From: Sphingomonadaceae bacterium
Lineage (GTDB): Bacteria > Pseudomonadota > Alphaproteobacteria > Sphingomonadales > Sphingomonadaceae
Length of the DNA stretch: 6,878 nt
Assembly: GCA_014380205.1 (NCBI GenBank)
Contig: JACMKH010000017.1
Span: 1-6,878 of the forward strand
Reading direction: 5' to 3'
The translations under genes were made by a program, and so were the position numbers. Positions 1 through 5,736 of this stretch are shown here, one piece after another; positions within the stretch are counted from its first letter, which is position 1, and each line of letters starts with the position of its first letter. Under the pieces are notes generated by a model. It was not told the origin of the DNA. It ran no database searches and saw only the letters and a list, made by a program, of their open reading frames with translations.

Positions 1-130
1 CGTCCTCGCCCTCGCGGGTGAGTGTGCCGAAGCCGACCGTCTCGCGCGCCATGTCCGATGCGCCCGCATTGGTCGTCATGATCAGGATGACGTTGCGGAA
101 ATCGACCGATTTGCCGTGCTGATCGGTCAG
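1..130 (-). pseudogene. clpA: Inverted internal fragment of a diverged clpA (both ends missing)
   Basis: Read on the minus strand from 130 down to 2, this gives 43 codons of the second AAA+ module of ClpA. It starts [14 protein letters not shown], runs through the sensor-1 segment MTTNAG, and ends after the ClpP-contact loop, here VGF. It is homologous to the forward copy at about 294-420 but not identical: by eye about 30 of 43 residues match, and many synonymous bases differ. It therefore comes from another clpA copy or strain rather than being a simple fold-back of the same DNA. It has neither start nor stop and abuts the forward clpA within a few bases, so it cannot work as a gene here. 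If the minus-strand sequence continues left of the window it could be part of an intact clpA. An assembly or amplification chimera is just as likely. The homology is clear; the cause is inference. Confidence 0.75.
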
Positions 131-842
131 CCGCCTGATCGGTGCGCCACCCGGCTATGTCGGCTTCGATCAGGGCGGCCTGCTCACCGATGCGGTCGAT
201 CAGCAACCGCATTGCGTGCTGCTGCTCGACGAGATCGAGAAGGCGCACCCCGATCTGTTCAGCATCCTCCTCCAGATCATGGACAACGGCAAGCTCACCG
301 ATCACCACGGCAAGGCGGTCGATTTCCGCAACGTCATCCTGATCATGACCACCAACGCGGGCGCCGCCGACATGGCGAGCGAGGGCATCGGCTTCGGCAA
401 CGTCTCCAAGGAGGATGCGAGCGAGGACGCGGTCAAGCGGATGTTCACCCCCGAGTTCCGCAACCGGCTCGACGCGATCGTGCCCTTCTCCTATCTCCCG
501 CCCGAGGTCGTCGCGCGCGTCGTCGACAAGTTCATCCTCGAATTGGAGCTCCAGCTCGCCGACCGCGACGTCCACATCAAGCTCGACGACGAATCCAAGG
601 CGTGGATCACCGAGCGCGGCTACGACAAGCTCTACGGCGCGCGCCCGATGGGCCGCCTCATCCAGGAAAAGGTCAAGCAGCCGCTCGCCGAGGAGCTCTT
701 GTTCGGCAAGCTCATGCACGGCGGCGAGGTCAACGTCCGCATGAAGGACGGCAAGCTCGACTTCGAGATCGTCCCCGCCCCGCCCAAGGCCAAGCGCGGG
801 GGGGCGAGGCGGAAGAAGGAGACGCCGGTCGAGGAGGCGTAG
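126..842 (+). CDS. clpA: ATP-dependent Clp protease ATP-binding subunit ClpA, C-terminal part (5' truncated)
   Basis: This is the last 238 residues of ClpA, the AAA+ unfoldase that feeds substrates (including ClpS-delivered N-degron proteins) into the ClpP protease in the cytoplasm. In fragment numbering (residue 1 = Val at 126) it shows the D2 pore loop GYVG (10-13), the Walker B strand ending in Asp35-Glu36, sensor 1 in TTN (75-77), the ClpP-binding loop IGF (88-90), the arginine-finger segment FRNRLD (111-116) and the sensor-2 motif GAR (171-173). A basic, low-complexity tail precedes the TAG at 840-842, as is common in alphaproteobacterial ClpA. The N-domain, D1 and the D2 Walker A are absent. 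A TGA at 120-122 closes the frame just upstream, and the sequence before 126 belongs to the inverted fragment. The GTG at 216 lies inside the Walker B strand and is not a true start. The truncation is therefore a rearrangement or an assembly junction. The family call is very firm. Confidence 0.95.
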   Translation, partial: VSRLIGAPPGYVGFDQGGLLTDAVDQQPHCVLLLDEIEKAHPDLFSILLQIMDNGKLTDHHGKAVDFRNVILIMTTNAGAADMASEGIGFGNVSKEDASEDAVKRMFTPEFRNRLDAIVPFSYLPPEVVARVVDKFILELELQLADRDVHIKLDDESKAWITERGYDKLYGARPMGRLIQEKVKQPLAEELLFGKLMHGGEVNVRMKDGKLDFEIVPAPPKAKRGGARRKKETPVEEA

Positions 843-845
843 TTT

Positions 846-867
846 CGCGGGTAAGCCCAAGCCCGCG
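846..867. terminator. Possible weak hairpin between convergent clpA and the tip-module gene
   Basis: A 6-bp inverted repeat CGCGGG (846-851) / CCCGCG (862-867) with a 10-nt loop sits in the 33-bp gap between the two convergent stop codons, where a shared terminator would be expected. Neither strand has a clear T-tract after the stem, so this is a weak candidate supported mainly by position. Confidence 0.25.
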
Positions 868-875
868 GCGCGGCC

Positions 876-1271
876 TCAGGCGTGGATGAACCCGCCAATG
901 CGCAGCCACTTGCCGCCGCTGTAGAACAGGACCAGCGTCGATTTACCGTTAGCCAGCAAGTAATTGTCGCCGCAGCGGATGTTGCCGTTGTCGGGATCGT
1001 CCTCCACGGTGATGTTCGCGCTGGTGTTCGTCGCGCGCAGCACCAGCAACGCTCCCTCGAGACCCTCGTTGATCGTTATCAGATTGGTCGCCGTGCTCGC
1101 CGACACGGTCATATGCGCACCCGCGTAGTCGATCGCGGAGTTGCTGACCCCGGCGGTGGCCGGGTCGCCGAAGACCAGCCTGACACCCTCTCCCGCTGCT
1201 TCTCGATACAGTGTTTGGGTACCATCGACGTGATAGCTGTCGGCGTTTATCGACCCCAGTCCCGTGGTCAT
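876..1271 (-). CDS. Stand-alone paralogue of the tail-fibre C-terminal (tip) module, about 131 aa
   Basis: No named family is recognised from this sequence alone, but the protein aligns along nearly its whole length with the last ~125 residues of the adjacent 724-residue fibre. Shared landmarks are G-x-GS-[IV]-NA-x-S-x-HV-x-GT near the start, MTV mid-way, EGA-x-L, ITV, then GNIRCG and a final YSG-x-x-WLR. Over the last ~73 positions about 34 are identical by eye. It has no signal peptide or membrane segment and is probably beta-rich. An ATG at 1277 would also be in frame, but GGGAG lies only one base before it. The same Shine-Dalgarno sits about 7 bases from the ATG at 1271, which is therefore preferred. 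The gene follows the fibre gene by about 70 bp on the same strand and may be co-transcribed. It could be a separately made tip subunit, an alternative tip kept as a donor for recombination, or the remnant of a second fibre gene. The paralogy is seen; the function is not known. Confidence 0.8.
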   Translation of the reverse strand: MTTGLGSINADSYHVDGTQTLYREAAGEGVRLVFGDPATAGVSNSAIDYAGAHMTVSASTATNLITINEGLEGALLVLRATNTSANITVEDDPDNGNIRCGDNYLLANGKSTLVLFYSGGKWLRIGGFIHA

Positions 1272-1344
1272 TTCCATTCTCCCTTGATTTGCAGCGGCGG
1301 TCAGGCCGTCGGTCCGTCGCCGCCCCTGGCTCGCCTGTTCGCGC

Positions 1345-3519
1345 TCAAACGGTCGGCACGCGCAGCCATTCGGTGCCGCTGTAGAGCAGCATCATCGTCT
1401 TGCGCTGATTGCCGAGGGTGATGTCGGTGCCGCAGCGTATGTTGCCACCGCTGGCATTGTCCTTCACCGTGATGGCGACGCTCGTCGAGCTCGGCCGGAT
1501 GATGAGCCAGGCGCCTTCCTCGCCGCCGGTGATCGTCTTCAGTTCGGCGCTACCGCTGGCGCCGGTCACCGTCATGTTGGTGCGCCGGAACGGGATCGCG
1601 CCCGAGCCGTCGATCGCTTCGTTGGCGGACGGCCCCAGGATCACCTTGGCGCCGTTTCCGGTCACCGAGTCGGCTTCGAGCACCTTGGTTCCGCCGACAT
1701 GGAGGCTGGTCGCATTGACCGACCCTGGGCCTTGGTCGCCGCCCGAGACGTCGGCAAGCCATAGGCCTTTGCCCAGGTGCATTCTGTACGACAGATAGTC
1801 CGCGCTCCTCGTCTTGAAGACGATCTCGGCGGCCTCGTTGTCGGCCTCCGGGTGGTAGACCCAGGACTCGATCGACGCCATCGTCTTGATGTCGTCGCCC
1901 AGGCCCCGGCCGTCGAACAGGATGCGCGCGAACTCGGAGTCCTCGCCTTCCTCCCACGGCGCGGTGTTCTCGAGCCGAAGCTCGGCCTTGTCCTCGCCCC
2001 AAGTGCGAAGGTGGAGCGGCGAGGCTGGCTCGTCGGTGCCGAGCCCCATCCAGACGCTGTCGTGCGCGCGGATGTCCGGATCTTCTTCGGTTCCCTTGTT
2101 CAGATAGAATCCCGGCACCTCGATCGTGACATATTTGTAAAGCCACAGCAGTCGCGCCTTGATCGACTTGTCGTCGGCGCTGAAGGCGTTTTGCCAGCCT
2201 TGTTCAAACGGGTCGTTGGGCTCCGTCTTGCTTTTCGCGATATAGGCGCTGAACCCTGGATAAAAGCCGTTGGAATTGGCCGCATAGGCGTAATCCTCTT
2301 GGGCATCCGGATGCGCCAGGATTAGCTGTCCCGAAGAATTGACATAGCCCGGGCCATGGTCGATGCCCTGCGGCCGCGTGATCGTCTGGTTGCCGACCAG
2401 CCTGCCGTTGCAGTTTTCGCCGTCCATGAGGTTGACGAAGTTGCCGCCGGTATCCACCACGGTCCCGTTGCCGTTGCCGCTCCACTCGGCCTTCACGAGC
2501 ATCTTGGCCTCCGCATGAGCGTTCACCCGACCAGCGACCTGGATAGCGGAGTTGCTTCCGGTTCCGCCCGACTCGATCGTGATGTCCAGGTCAGAGACCG
2601 AAATGTTCGTACCGGTCGTCGTGACGATCTTGACGCGGACATCATCGCCATCTTCGCCGCGCGTCGCTTCCGCGCCTTGCGCGGTAAAGATCAATCGCGA
2701 GTCGATGTCGCCCGCGGGCGGTATTGGCCAGGTCAGCGTGGACTGAATCGTATTGTGCCGCGCCTCGCAGACGATCCCCTGCGAATCGCCGACCGCGACA
2801 CCGGCGGCCGTGGTCGAGATGACGTTGATCGCGGAATTCGCCATATGGTATCCGTCTCTCCCTTCCTGGAAGCCCATGAGCGTGACCTTGAGCCCATAAA
2901 AGGAGTAGTTGTGTTCCTGTATAGTTGGCGACGACGGGTTTTCGATCACGCCCGAAAACCACCACATCGGATGGCTCACGGCCTCCAACGTCCCGGGGAA
3001 GCGGTGCTGGGTCCGGAATGCGGCTTGGTTAAAGCCTGCCGGATTCTCGCCCTCCTGATCGGTAGCGAGGCCTCCGTCCGGGAGCGCCTGAACCGTGGGC
3101 AATTTCTTGATTACAGGGGGGTTATCAGCAGTTTGGAACTCGTTGGTGAGAAGCGCAGAGTCGCTGACAGTTCCTCCAATCATCAGCGGCAGGCCATGGC
3201 CGTTCATGAACACCTGCTTGTCTACCGCCTCCTGCACCATGAATAGGATCTGCAGCGGCGACAGCGGCGTCCCGTCCGCCGGCGGCGCCGTCACCCGCAC
3301 GATCTCGATCGAGTCGCCCTTCACAAGCGCCGGGGTGAAGGTCACGAGCTTGGTTTGCGAATTCAGGGTATAGCCCACGCCCTGCACGAGTCGGTCGCCA
3401 TTCTTGTAGACGACGATCTCGGATAGCCCGGACTCATACTGAAACGTAAAGGTAAAGTTTGCTTGAGCTGCCGCATCTATCACAATGTAGCGCGAATAGG
3501 CGTCGATAATCTGGCTCAT
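1345..3519 (-). CDS. Phage tail-fibre-like protein with T7-type N-terminal attachment domain (724 aa)
   Basis: Residues ~8-100 match the pattern of the T7 tail-fibre N-terminal domain: a start rich in Y/V/I, FTFTFQYES, an IVVYKNGDRL strand, GVGYTLNS, VTFTPAL, GDSIEIVRVT, and then a helical LSPLQILFMVQEAVD. In T7-like phages this domain docks the fibre to the tail. The central ~500 residues are not recognised; they are Gly/Asn/Asp/Ser-rich and probably beta-structured, as in fibre shafts. Residues ~488-505 (SVWMGLGTDEPASPLHLR) resemble the 'GIGT..P...LHV' segment seen near the distal end of many tail fibres. Residues 598-722 form the C-terminal module duplicated in the next gene. No peptidase S74-type chaperone and no signal peptide is apparent. 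The start ATG (3519-3517) follows an AAGGGGGG-type ribosome-binding site. The gene begins 24 bp after the RTX stop, implying one transcript. No other virion gene is present, so this may be a prophage remnant, a captured fibre for a tailocin-like particle, or a repurposed surface adhesin. Confidence 0.8.
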   Translation of the reverse strand: MSQIIDAYSRYIVIDAAAQANFTFTFQYESGLSEIVVYKNGDRLVQGVGYTLNSQTKLVTFTPALVKGDSIEIVRVTAPPADGTPLSPLQILFMVQEAVDKQVFMNGHGLPLMIGGTVSDSALLTNEFQTADNPPVIKKLPTVQALPDGGLATDQEGENPAGFNQAAFRTQHRFPGTLEAVSHPMWWFSGVIENPSSPTIQEHNYSFYGLKVTLMGFQEGRDGYHMANSAINVISTTAAGVAVGDSQGIVCEARHNTIQSTLTWPIPPAGDIDSRLIFTAQGAEATRGEDGDDVRVKIVTTTGTNISVSDLDITIESGGTGSNSAIQVAGRVNAHAEAKMLVKAEWSGNGNGTVVDTGGNFVNLMDGENCNGRLVGNQTITRPQGIDHGPGYVNSSGQLILAHPDAQEDYAYAANSNGFYPGFSAYIAKSKTEPNDPFEQGWQNAFSADDKSIKARLLWLYKYVTIEVPGFYLNKGTEEDPDIRAHDSVWMGLGTDEPASPLHLRTWGEDKAELRLENTAPWEEGEDSEFARILFDGRGLGDDIKTMASIESWVYHPEADNEAAEIVFKTRSADYLSYRMHLGKGLWLADVSGGDQGPGSVNATSLHVGGTKVLEADSVTGNGAKVILGPSANEAIDGSGAIPFRRTNMTVTGASGSAELKTITGGEEGAWLIIRPSSTSVAITVKDNASGGNIRCGTDITLGNQRKTMMLLYSGTEWLRVPTV
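1350..1728 (-). repeat. C-terminal tip module inside the fibre gene, duplicated as the gene at 876-1271
   Basis: Codons for residues 598-722 of the fibre are homologous to almost all of the adjacent small gene. The two copies lie in direct orientation in tandem. DNA similarity is only moderate, for example around the shared codons for GNIRCG at about 970-990 and 1428-1448. The duplication is therefore old or involved two already diverged tips. Confidence 0.8.
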
Positions 3520-3543
3520 TTCAGGCCCCCCTTGCGTTAAAGG

Positions 3544-4992
3544 TTACAGTTCGAAGTTCGTGTGGTCGGTCCTGTCCCCCGGAGTCATGATAACGAAGTC
3601 CGCGACGGCATCCCCGTCGACGTCGCCTTCGATAAAGGTGCGGTTGAGCCCGCTGTCGTAGCGCAGGCGGAGCTCGCCGGCCGCGCCGCTAAAATCGGGC
3701 ACGCGCATAAAGGCTTGTTCGCCTCCAACATTCGCATTGGCATCGATCGCGGAAAGATCGACAGACTTGTTGCGGGTGAGCTTGACAATCAGATCCGGGG
3801 CTGCCGCGGTCGAATCCTCGATGCTCTCATACACAAAAACATCGCGCTTTTCCTTGCCGTCGAGCGTGTCCGCGCCTAGACCTCCTACCAGTGTCTCATC
3901 TAAGCGCCCTCCCTCCAGAAAATCTGATCCCTCATCGCCAAACATTAGAGCCGTGGAATCGCCACCTCCGATAAGCGTATCGTTTCCCCCACCGCCATGC
4001 AGATAAGCTCCATCAACAAGATAATCGTCGCCTACTCCGCCAAACACATCAAAGACATTTTCCGTTGCAACAATTGTATCGTCGCCTGCTCCGCCATACA
4101 ACTCTCCTACCACCAGGAATATTTGTGGACCTCCACCCAAGATGCTGTCGTTTCCTCCGCCTCCGTCGGCGGTACAATTGCCGCCTACGTTAATTGTGTC
4201 GTTGCCTGCTCCTCCCTCGACGATGTCGTCGCGGTCGTTGCCAAATTGCGATCCGCTGAAGAGCAGATCGTCACCGCTTCCCCCGGTGATGAAGTCAGCC
4301 AAACCGTTTCCCTCAATCGTATCGTTGCCGTCCCCCCCGTCCACGGTGTCCTCGTCGAATCCTCCTGACAAGCTGTCGCCTCCATCGCCACCGAGCAGCA
4401 CGTCCTTTCCAAACCCGCCCGTGATCGTCTCTCCCTCGTCGTATCCGATCAGCGTGTCGTCGCCGTCGGTGCCCGCGAGCGAGTCGCGGCCGTCGAAGCG
4501 AATCTCGATACGCAGGTCGGCGATCCCATCGCCATCGACATCGCCTTCGACGATCGTTCCGTCGCCGCCGTCCGAGCTGAACGCGAGCTGCCCCGCGACG
4601 CCGGTCAGCGCCGCGACATGGACGAAGTCCTGATTACCCGCAGTCCCCTTGTCGGCATCGATCGCCGACAGGTCGAGCGCGTCGCGCCCCTTGAACGTCG
4701 TGATGACATCGGCCTTGCCGGGCCGCGAATCGGACGCCGCCTCGAAGCGGAACAGATCGCCCCCCAGCCCGCCGACCAGCGTGTCGCTGCCCCTGCCGCC
4801 GACCAGCGTGTCGCGCTCCTCGCCGCCCTTGATCTTGTCCCGGCCGCCCAGCCCGACCAGCGAATCGGCGCCGCCTAGGCCTTGGATCAGATCGCCAGCA
4901 TCGGTCCCGATGAGGGTCTCGTCATCGCCGTCGCCGACGATCGTGTCGTAAAGCGGCTCAAGCCGGTTCGGATTGCGTTTGCGAATCATCAT
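3544..4992 (-). CDS. RTX-type calcium-binding protein with two serralysin-like C-terminal modules (482 aa)
   Basis: The protein is acidic and Gly/Asp-rich, with many GGxGxD-type nonapeptide repeats that bind calcium in parallel beta-rolls. The order is: a short basic N-terminus (1-13); a first repeat block (~25-78); module A (~79-164); a long second repeat block (~170-380); module B (~383-470). A and B are paralogous and resemble the peptidase M10 serralysin C-terminal domain. Both carry a D-x-F-x-[FY] start, DLSAIDA, an AG-[EQ]-L strand and the EGDVDGDxxADxxI calcium-loop motif. There is no protease domain (no HExxH), and the single cysteine is Cys273. The lack of an N-terminal signal and the RTX architecture point to type I secretion; no exporter is encoded here. 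A GTG at 5055 would add 21 residues, but AAGGAGA (5007-5001) lies about 9 bases before the ATG at 4992, which is chosen. The gene heads the minus-strand cluster, 24 bp ahead of the fibre gene. A role as extracellular matrix, adhesin or surface-layer protein is inference. Confidence 0.9.
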   Translation of the reverse strand: MMIRKRNPNRLEPLYDTIVGDGDDETLIGTDAGDLIQGLGGADSLVGLGGRDKIKGGEERDTLVGGRGSDTLVGGLGGDLFRFEAASDSRPGKADVITTFKGRDALDLSAIDADKGTAGNQDFVHVAALTGVAGQLAFSSDGGDGTIVEGDVDGDGIADLRIEIRFDGRDSLAGTDGDDTLIGYDEGETITGGFGKDVLLGGDGGDSLSGGFDEDTVDGGDGNDTIEGNGLADFITGGSGDDLLFSGSQFGNDRDDIVEGGAGNDTINVGGNCTADGGGGNDSILGGGPQIFLVVGELYGGAGDDTIVATENVFDVFGGVGDDYLVDGAYLHGGGGNDTLIGGGDSTALMFGDEGSDFLEGGRLDETLVGGLGADTLDGKEKRDVFVYESIEDSTAAAPDLIVKLTRNKSVDLSAIDANANVGGEQAFMRVPDFSGAAGELRLRYDSGLNRTFIEGDVDGDAVADFVIMTPGDRTDHTNFEL

Positions 4993-5000
4993 GGCGAATC

Positions 5001-5007
5001 TCTCCTT
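5001..5007 (-). promoter_or_regulatory. Shine-Dalgarno deciding the RTX gene start
   Basis: Read on the minus strand, AAGGAGA is followed about 9 bases later by tandem ATG codons at 4992 and 4989. It lies inside the longer GTG-initiated reading frame, favouring 4992 as the true start. Confidence 0.7.
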
Positions 5008-5059
5008 GTGTTTTCCGTGATCGTTCATTTGGGCGAGAGCGAAAAATTCCTCCACTCAA

Positions 5060-5180
5060 AATTCGATTTACCGGGTCGCTAAGAGCGAAATTTGACATGC
5101 AATAGCAAATTTATTCCGATATTATCTTGCCGTTACGTGTCTGTATTTTTCTTTATTTTACTTCCATTTGATGTGGCGGC
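5060..5180 (-). promoter_or_regulatory. AT-rich putative promoter region of the RTX/fibre cluster
   Basis: This is by far the most AT-rich stretch of the window; 5101-5160 is about 27% GC by hand count. It lies 70-190 bp before the RTX start, where a promoter is expected. On the minus strand there are -10-like hexamers (GATAAT within AAGATAATATCGG; TAAAAT), but no well-spaced -35 partner. On the plus strand TTGACA (5092-5097) is followed by TATTAT only after 22 bases, too far for a standard promoter. The position and composition are clear; the exact elements and strand are not. Such AT-rich DNA also suits silencing by H-NS-like proteins or an alternative sigma factor. Confidence 0.4.
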
Positions 5181-5215
5181 ACGCTGATTTTTCGCAGCGT
5201 CAGGGCCTCCCTCGG

Positions 5216-5353
5216 TCATGCTTGCGATCGCCATTGTGTCACAAAATGGAACAGGGCGCATTTCTTTTTTGCGCCCACGCGCATTTGGGAAGCGGCCGGC
5301 TCAATCAAATCGATCGCTCCGTGAAAAAACGCTTGCCTTTCGCCATTGTTCAT
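5216..5353 (-). CDS. Possible small protein of 45 aa upstream of the RTX gene
   Basis: A short frame starts at ATG 5353-5351 and ends with TGA at 5218-5216. It is preceded by GGGGAGA (5367-5361) with 7 bases of spacing, a good ribosome-binding arrangement. The peptide begins MNNGERQAFFHG, contains one cysteine in a KKKCALFHF segment, and ends WRSQA. It has no signal peptide or membrane segment and I recognise no family. It is on the same strand as the RTX cluster, about 220 bp before it, and could be a small protein or leader peptide. A perfect 7-bp hairpin (5254-5276) and a dyad (5231-5249) lie in its 3' half, so the region may be mainly regulatory. The support is the start signal alone. Confidence 0.3.
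   Translation of the reverse strand: MNNGERQAFFHGAIDLIEPAASQMRVGAKKKCALFHFVTQWRSQA
5231..5249. promoter_or_regulatory. Dyad-symmetric element, operator-like
   Basis: CCATTGTGTCACAAAATGG is an imperfect palindrome: 9-bp arms around a central C, with 8 of 9 pairs matching. It lies about 240 bp before the RTX start. Symmetry of this size is typical of a binding site for a dimeric repressor or activator, but no family can be assigned. It also overlaps the possible 45-aa frame. Confidence 0.3.
5254..5276. promoter_or_regulatory. Perfect 7-bp hairpin with T-rich loop
   Basis: GGGCGCA (5254-5260) and TGCGCCC (5270-5276) form a perfect stem around the 9-nt loop TTTCTTTTT. The stem is strong and GC-rich, but the T-tract is in the loop rather than after the stem, so a classical intrinsic terminator is not convincing on either strand. 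It may be an attenuator-like structure in the transcript towards the RTX gene, or the end of an upstream transcript. Confidence 0.35.
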
Positions 5354-5466
5354 GATATGTTCTCCCCATGGGGACGGCTTCGCGAGCTTCCGGGGAACGG
5401 CGGAGATGAATCGCGCATGGGCAACCTTCCTCACCTTCGGAGGGACGAGGAAACAGCATTCTTGGA

Positions 5467-5486
5467 GTGAACTTTGTGTGAACTTT
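5467..5486 (+). repeat. Tandem direct repeat GTGAACTTT with 11-bp period
   Basis: GTGAACTTT occurs at 5467-5475 and again at 5478-5486, so the copies sit one helical turn apart on the same DNA face. Direct repeats with this period are typical of sites for OmpR/PhoB-family response regulators. The sequence is not the PhoB consensus, and the site is about 250 bp before ppa. Confidence 0.35.
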
Positions 5487-5598
5487 CGCGGCCCGTCGAT
5501 GGGTGGACGGACATGGATGATCTGGCGGTCGCCCGCCTCGCGCCTCCGCGCGAGCATCGCCGCACGGCGAATTTCCGCCGCACAGGGGCGTCTGCTTT

Positions 5599-5632
5599 GT
5601 CTGGATCCGCCCCCGCGCGATTCGCTCCAGAC
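5599..5632 (+). promoter_or_regulatory. Inverted repeat in the ppa upstream region
   Basis: GTCTGGA (5599-5605) pairs perfectly with TCCAGAC (5626-5632) around a GC-rich 20-nt interval, ending about 104 bases before the ppa start. It could form a hairpin in a long ppa leader or be an operator. No T-tract follows, so it is not called a terminator. Confidence 0.3.
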
Positions 5633-5736
5633 CATAAACTTCATGAGCTTCGCCGGAGCCGCGGATACGTCGTGGCGAGCGCATCCGCTCGGCGAGAGTT
5701 TTCATCGAGCCGCCGGAACACTAGGGTGAGGGCGCC

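Larger units (their letters stand above)
5354..5736. other. Long leader/intergenic region before ppa with no convincing gene
   Basis: These 383 bases contain no frame I can support. The frame open to 5729 on the plus strand gives low-complexity Arg/Ser/Ala-rich sequence, and its best internal ATG (5406) directly abuts GGAG with no spacing. Visible elements are a 12-bp palindrome TCCCCATGGGGA (5363-5374 region), a tandem GTGAACTTT pair (5467-5486), and an inverted repeat (5599-5632). Just before ppa, GTGAGGG sits about 4-5 bases from the ATG as a modest ribosome-binding site. No promoter with clear -35/-10 boxes was found. Confidence 0.5.

Noticed and set aside
216..842. Short ClpA-like protein starting at GTG 216
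   Set aside because: The GTG lies inside the Walker B strand, and the ClpA match continues upstream to about 126, so it is an internal codon of a truncated gene.
116..889. Plus-strand frame of 257 codons overlapping clpA
   Set aside because: It is an Arg-rich, low-complexity translation of clpA in a shifted frame with no domain; the in-frame ClpA motifs settle the coding frame.
1294..1323. GCGGCG / CGCCGC inverted repeat between the fibre and tip genes
   Set aside because: It has a 6-bp stem with an 18-base interval in very GC-rich DNA and no T-tract; it is too likely by chance to call as a terminator or attachment site.
882..1421. Plus-strand frame crossing both minus-strand tip modules
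   Set aside because: It is a shadow that spans the gap between two real genes on the other strand and has no family features.
2356..3246. Plus-strand frame of 296 codons opposite the fibre gene
   Set aside because: It is antisense to the fibre gene, rich in Arg, Asp and Val as expected for a GC-driven shadow, and has no recognisable motif or ribosome-binding site.
4142..4633. Plus-strand Ser/Pro-rich frames opposite the RTX gene
   Set aside because: The antisense of Gly/Asp repeats yields Ser/Pro-rich pseudo-repeats; this is an artefact of the RTX repeats.
3860..4900. Periodic similarity that could suggest a CRISPR or tandem DNA array
   Set aside because: The periodicity follows 9-residue (27-base) RTX coding repeats with varied codons; there are no identical repeats or unique spacers.
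4993..5055. Upstream GTG start adding 21 residues to the RTX protein
   Set aside because: A strong Shine-Dalgarno lies inside this extension at the right distance from the ATG at 4992, and the extension has no RTX or signal character.
5092..5125. Plus-strand promoter TTGACA ... TATTAT
   Set aside because: The spacer is 22 bases and the hexamer at 17 bases (TCCGAT) is poor, so it is not called as a separate promoter.
5346..5729. Plus-strand frames between the AT-rich block and ppa
   Set aside because: They give low-complexity Arg/Ser/Ala-rich peptides. The best ATG (about 5406) directly abuts GGAG without spacing, and no motif is visible.
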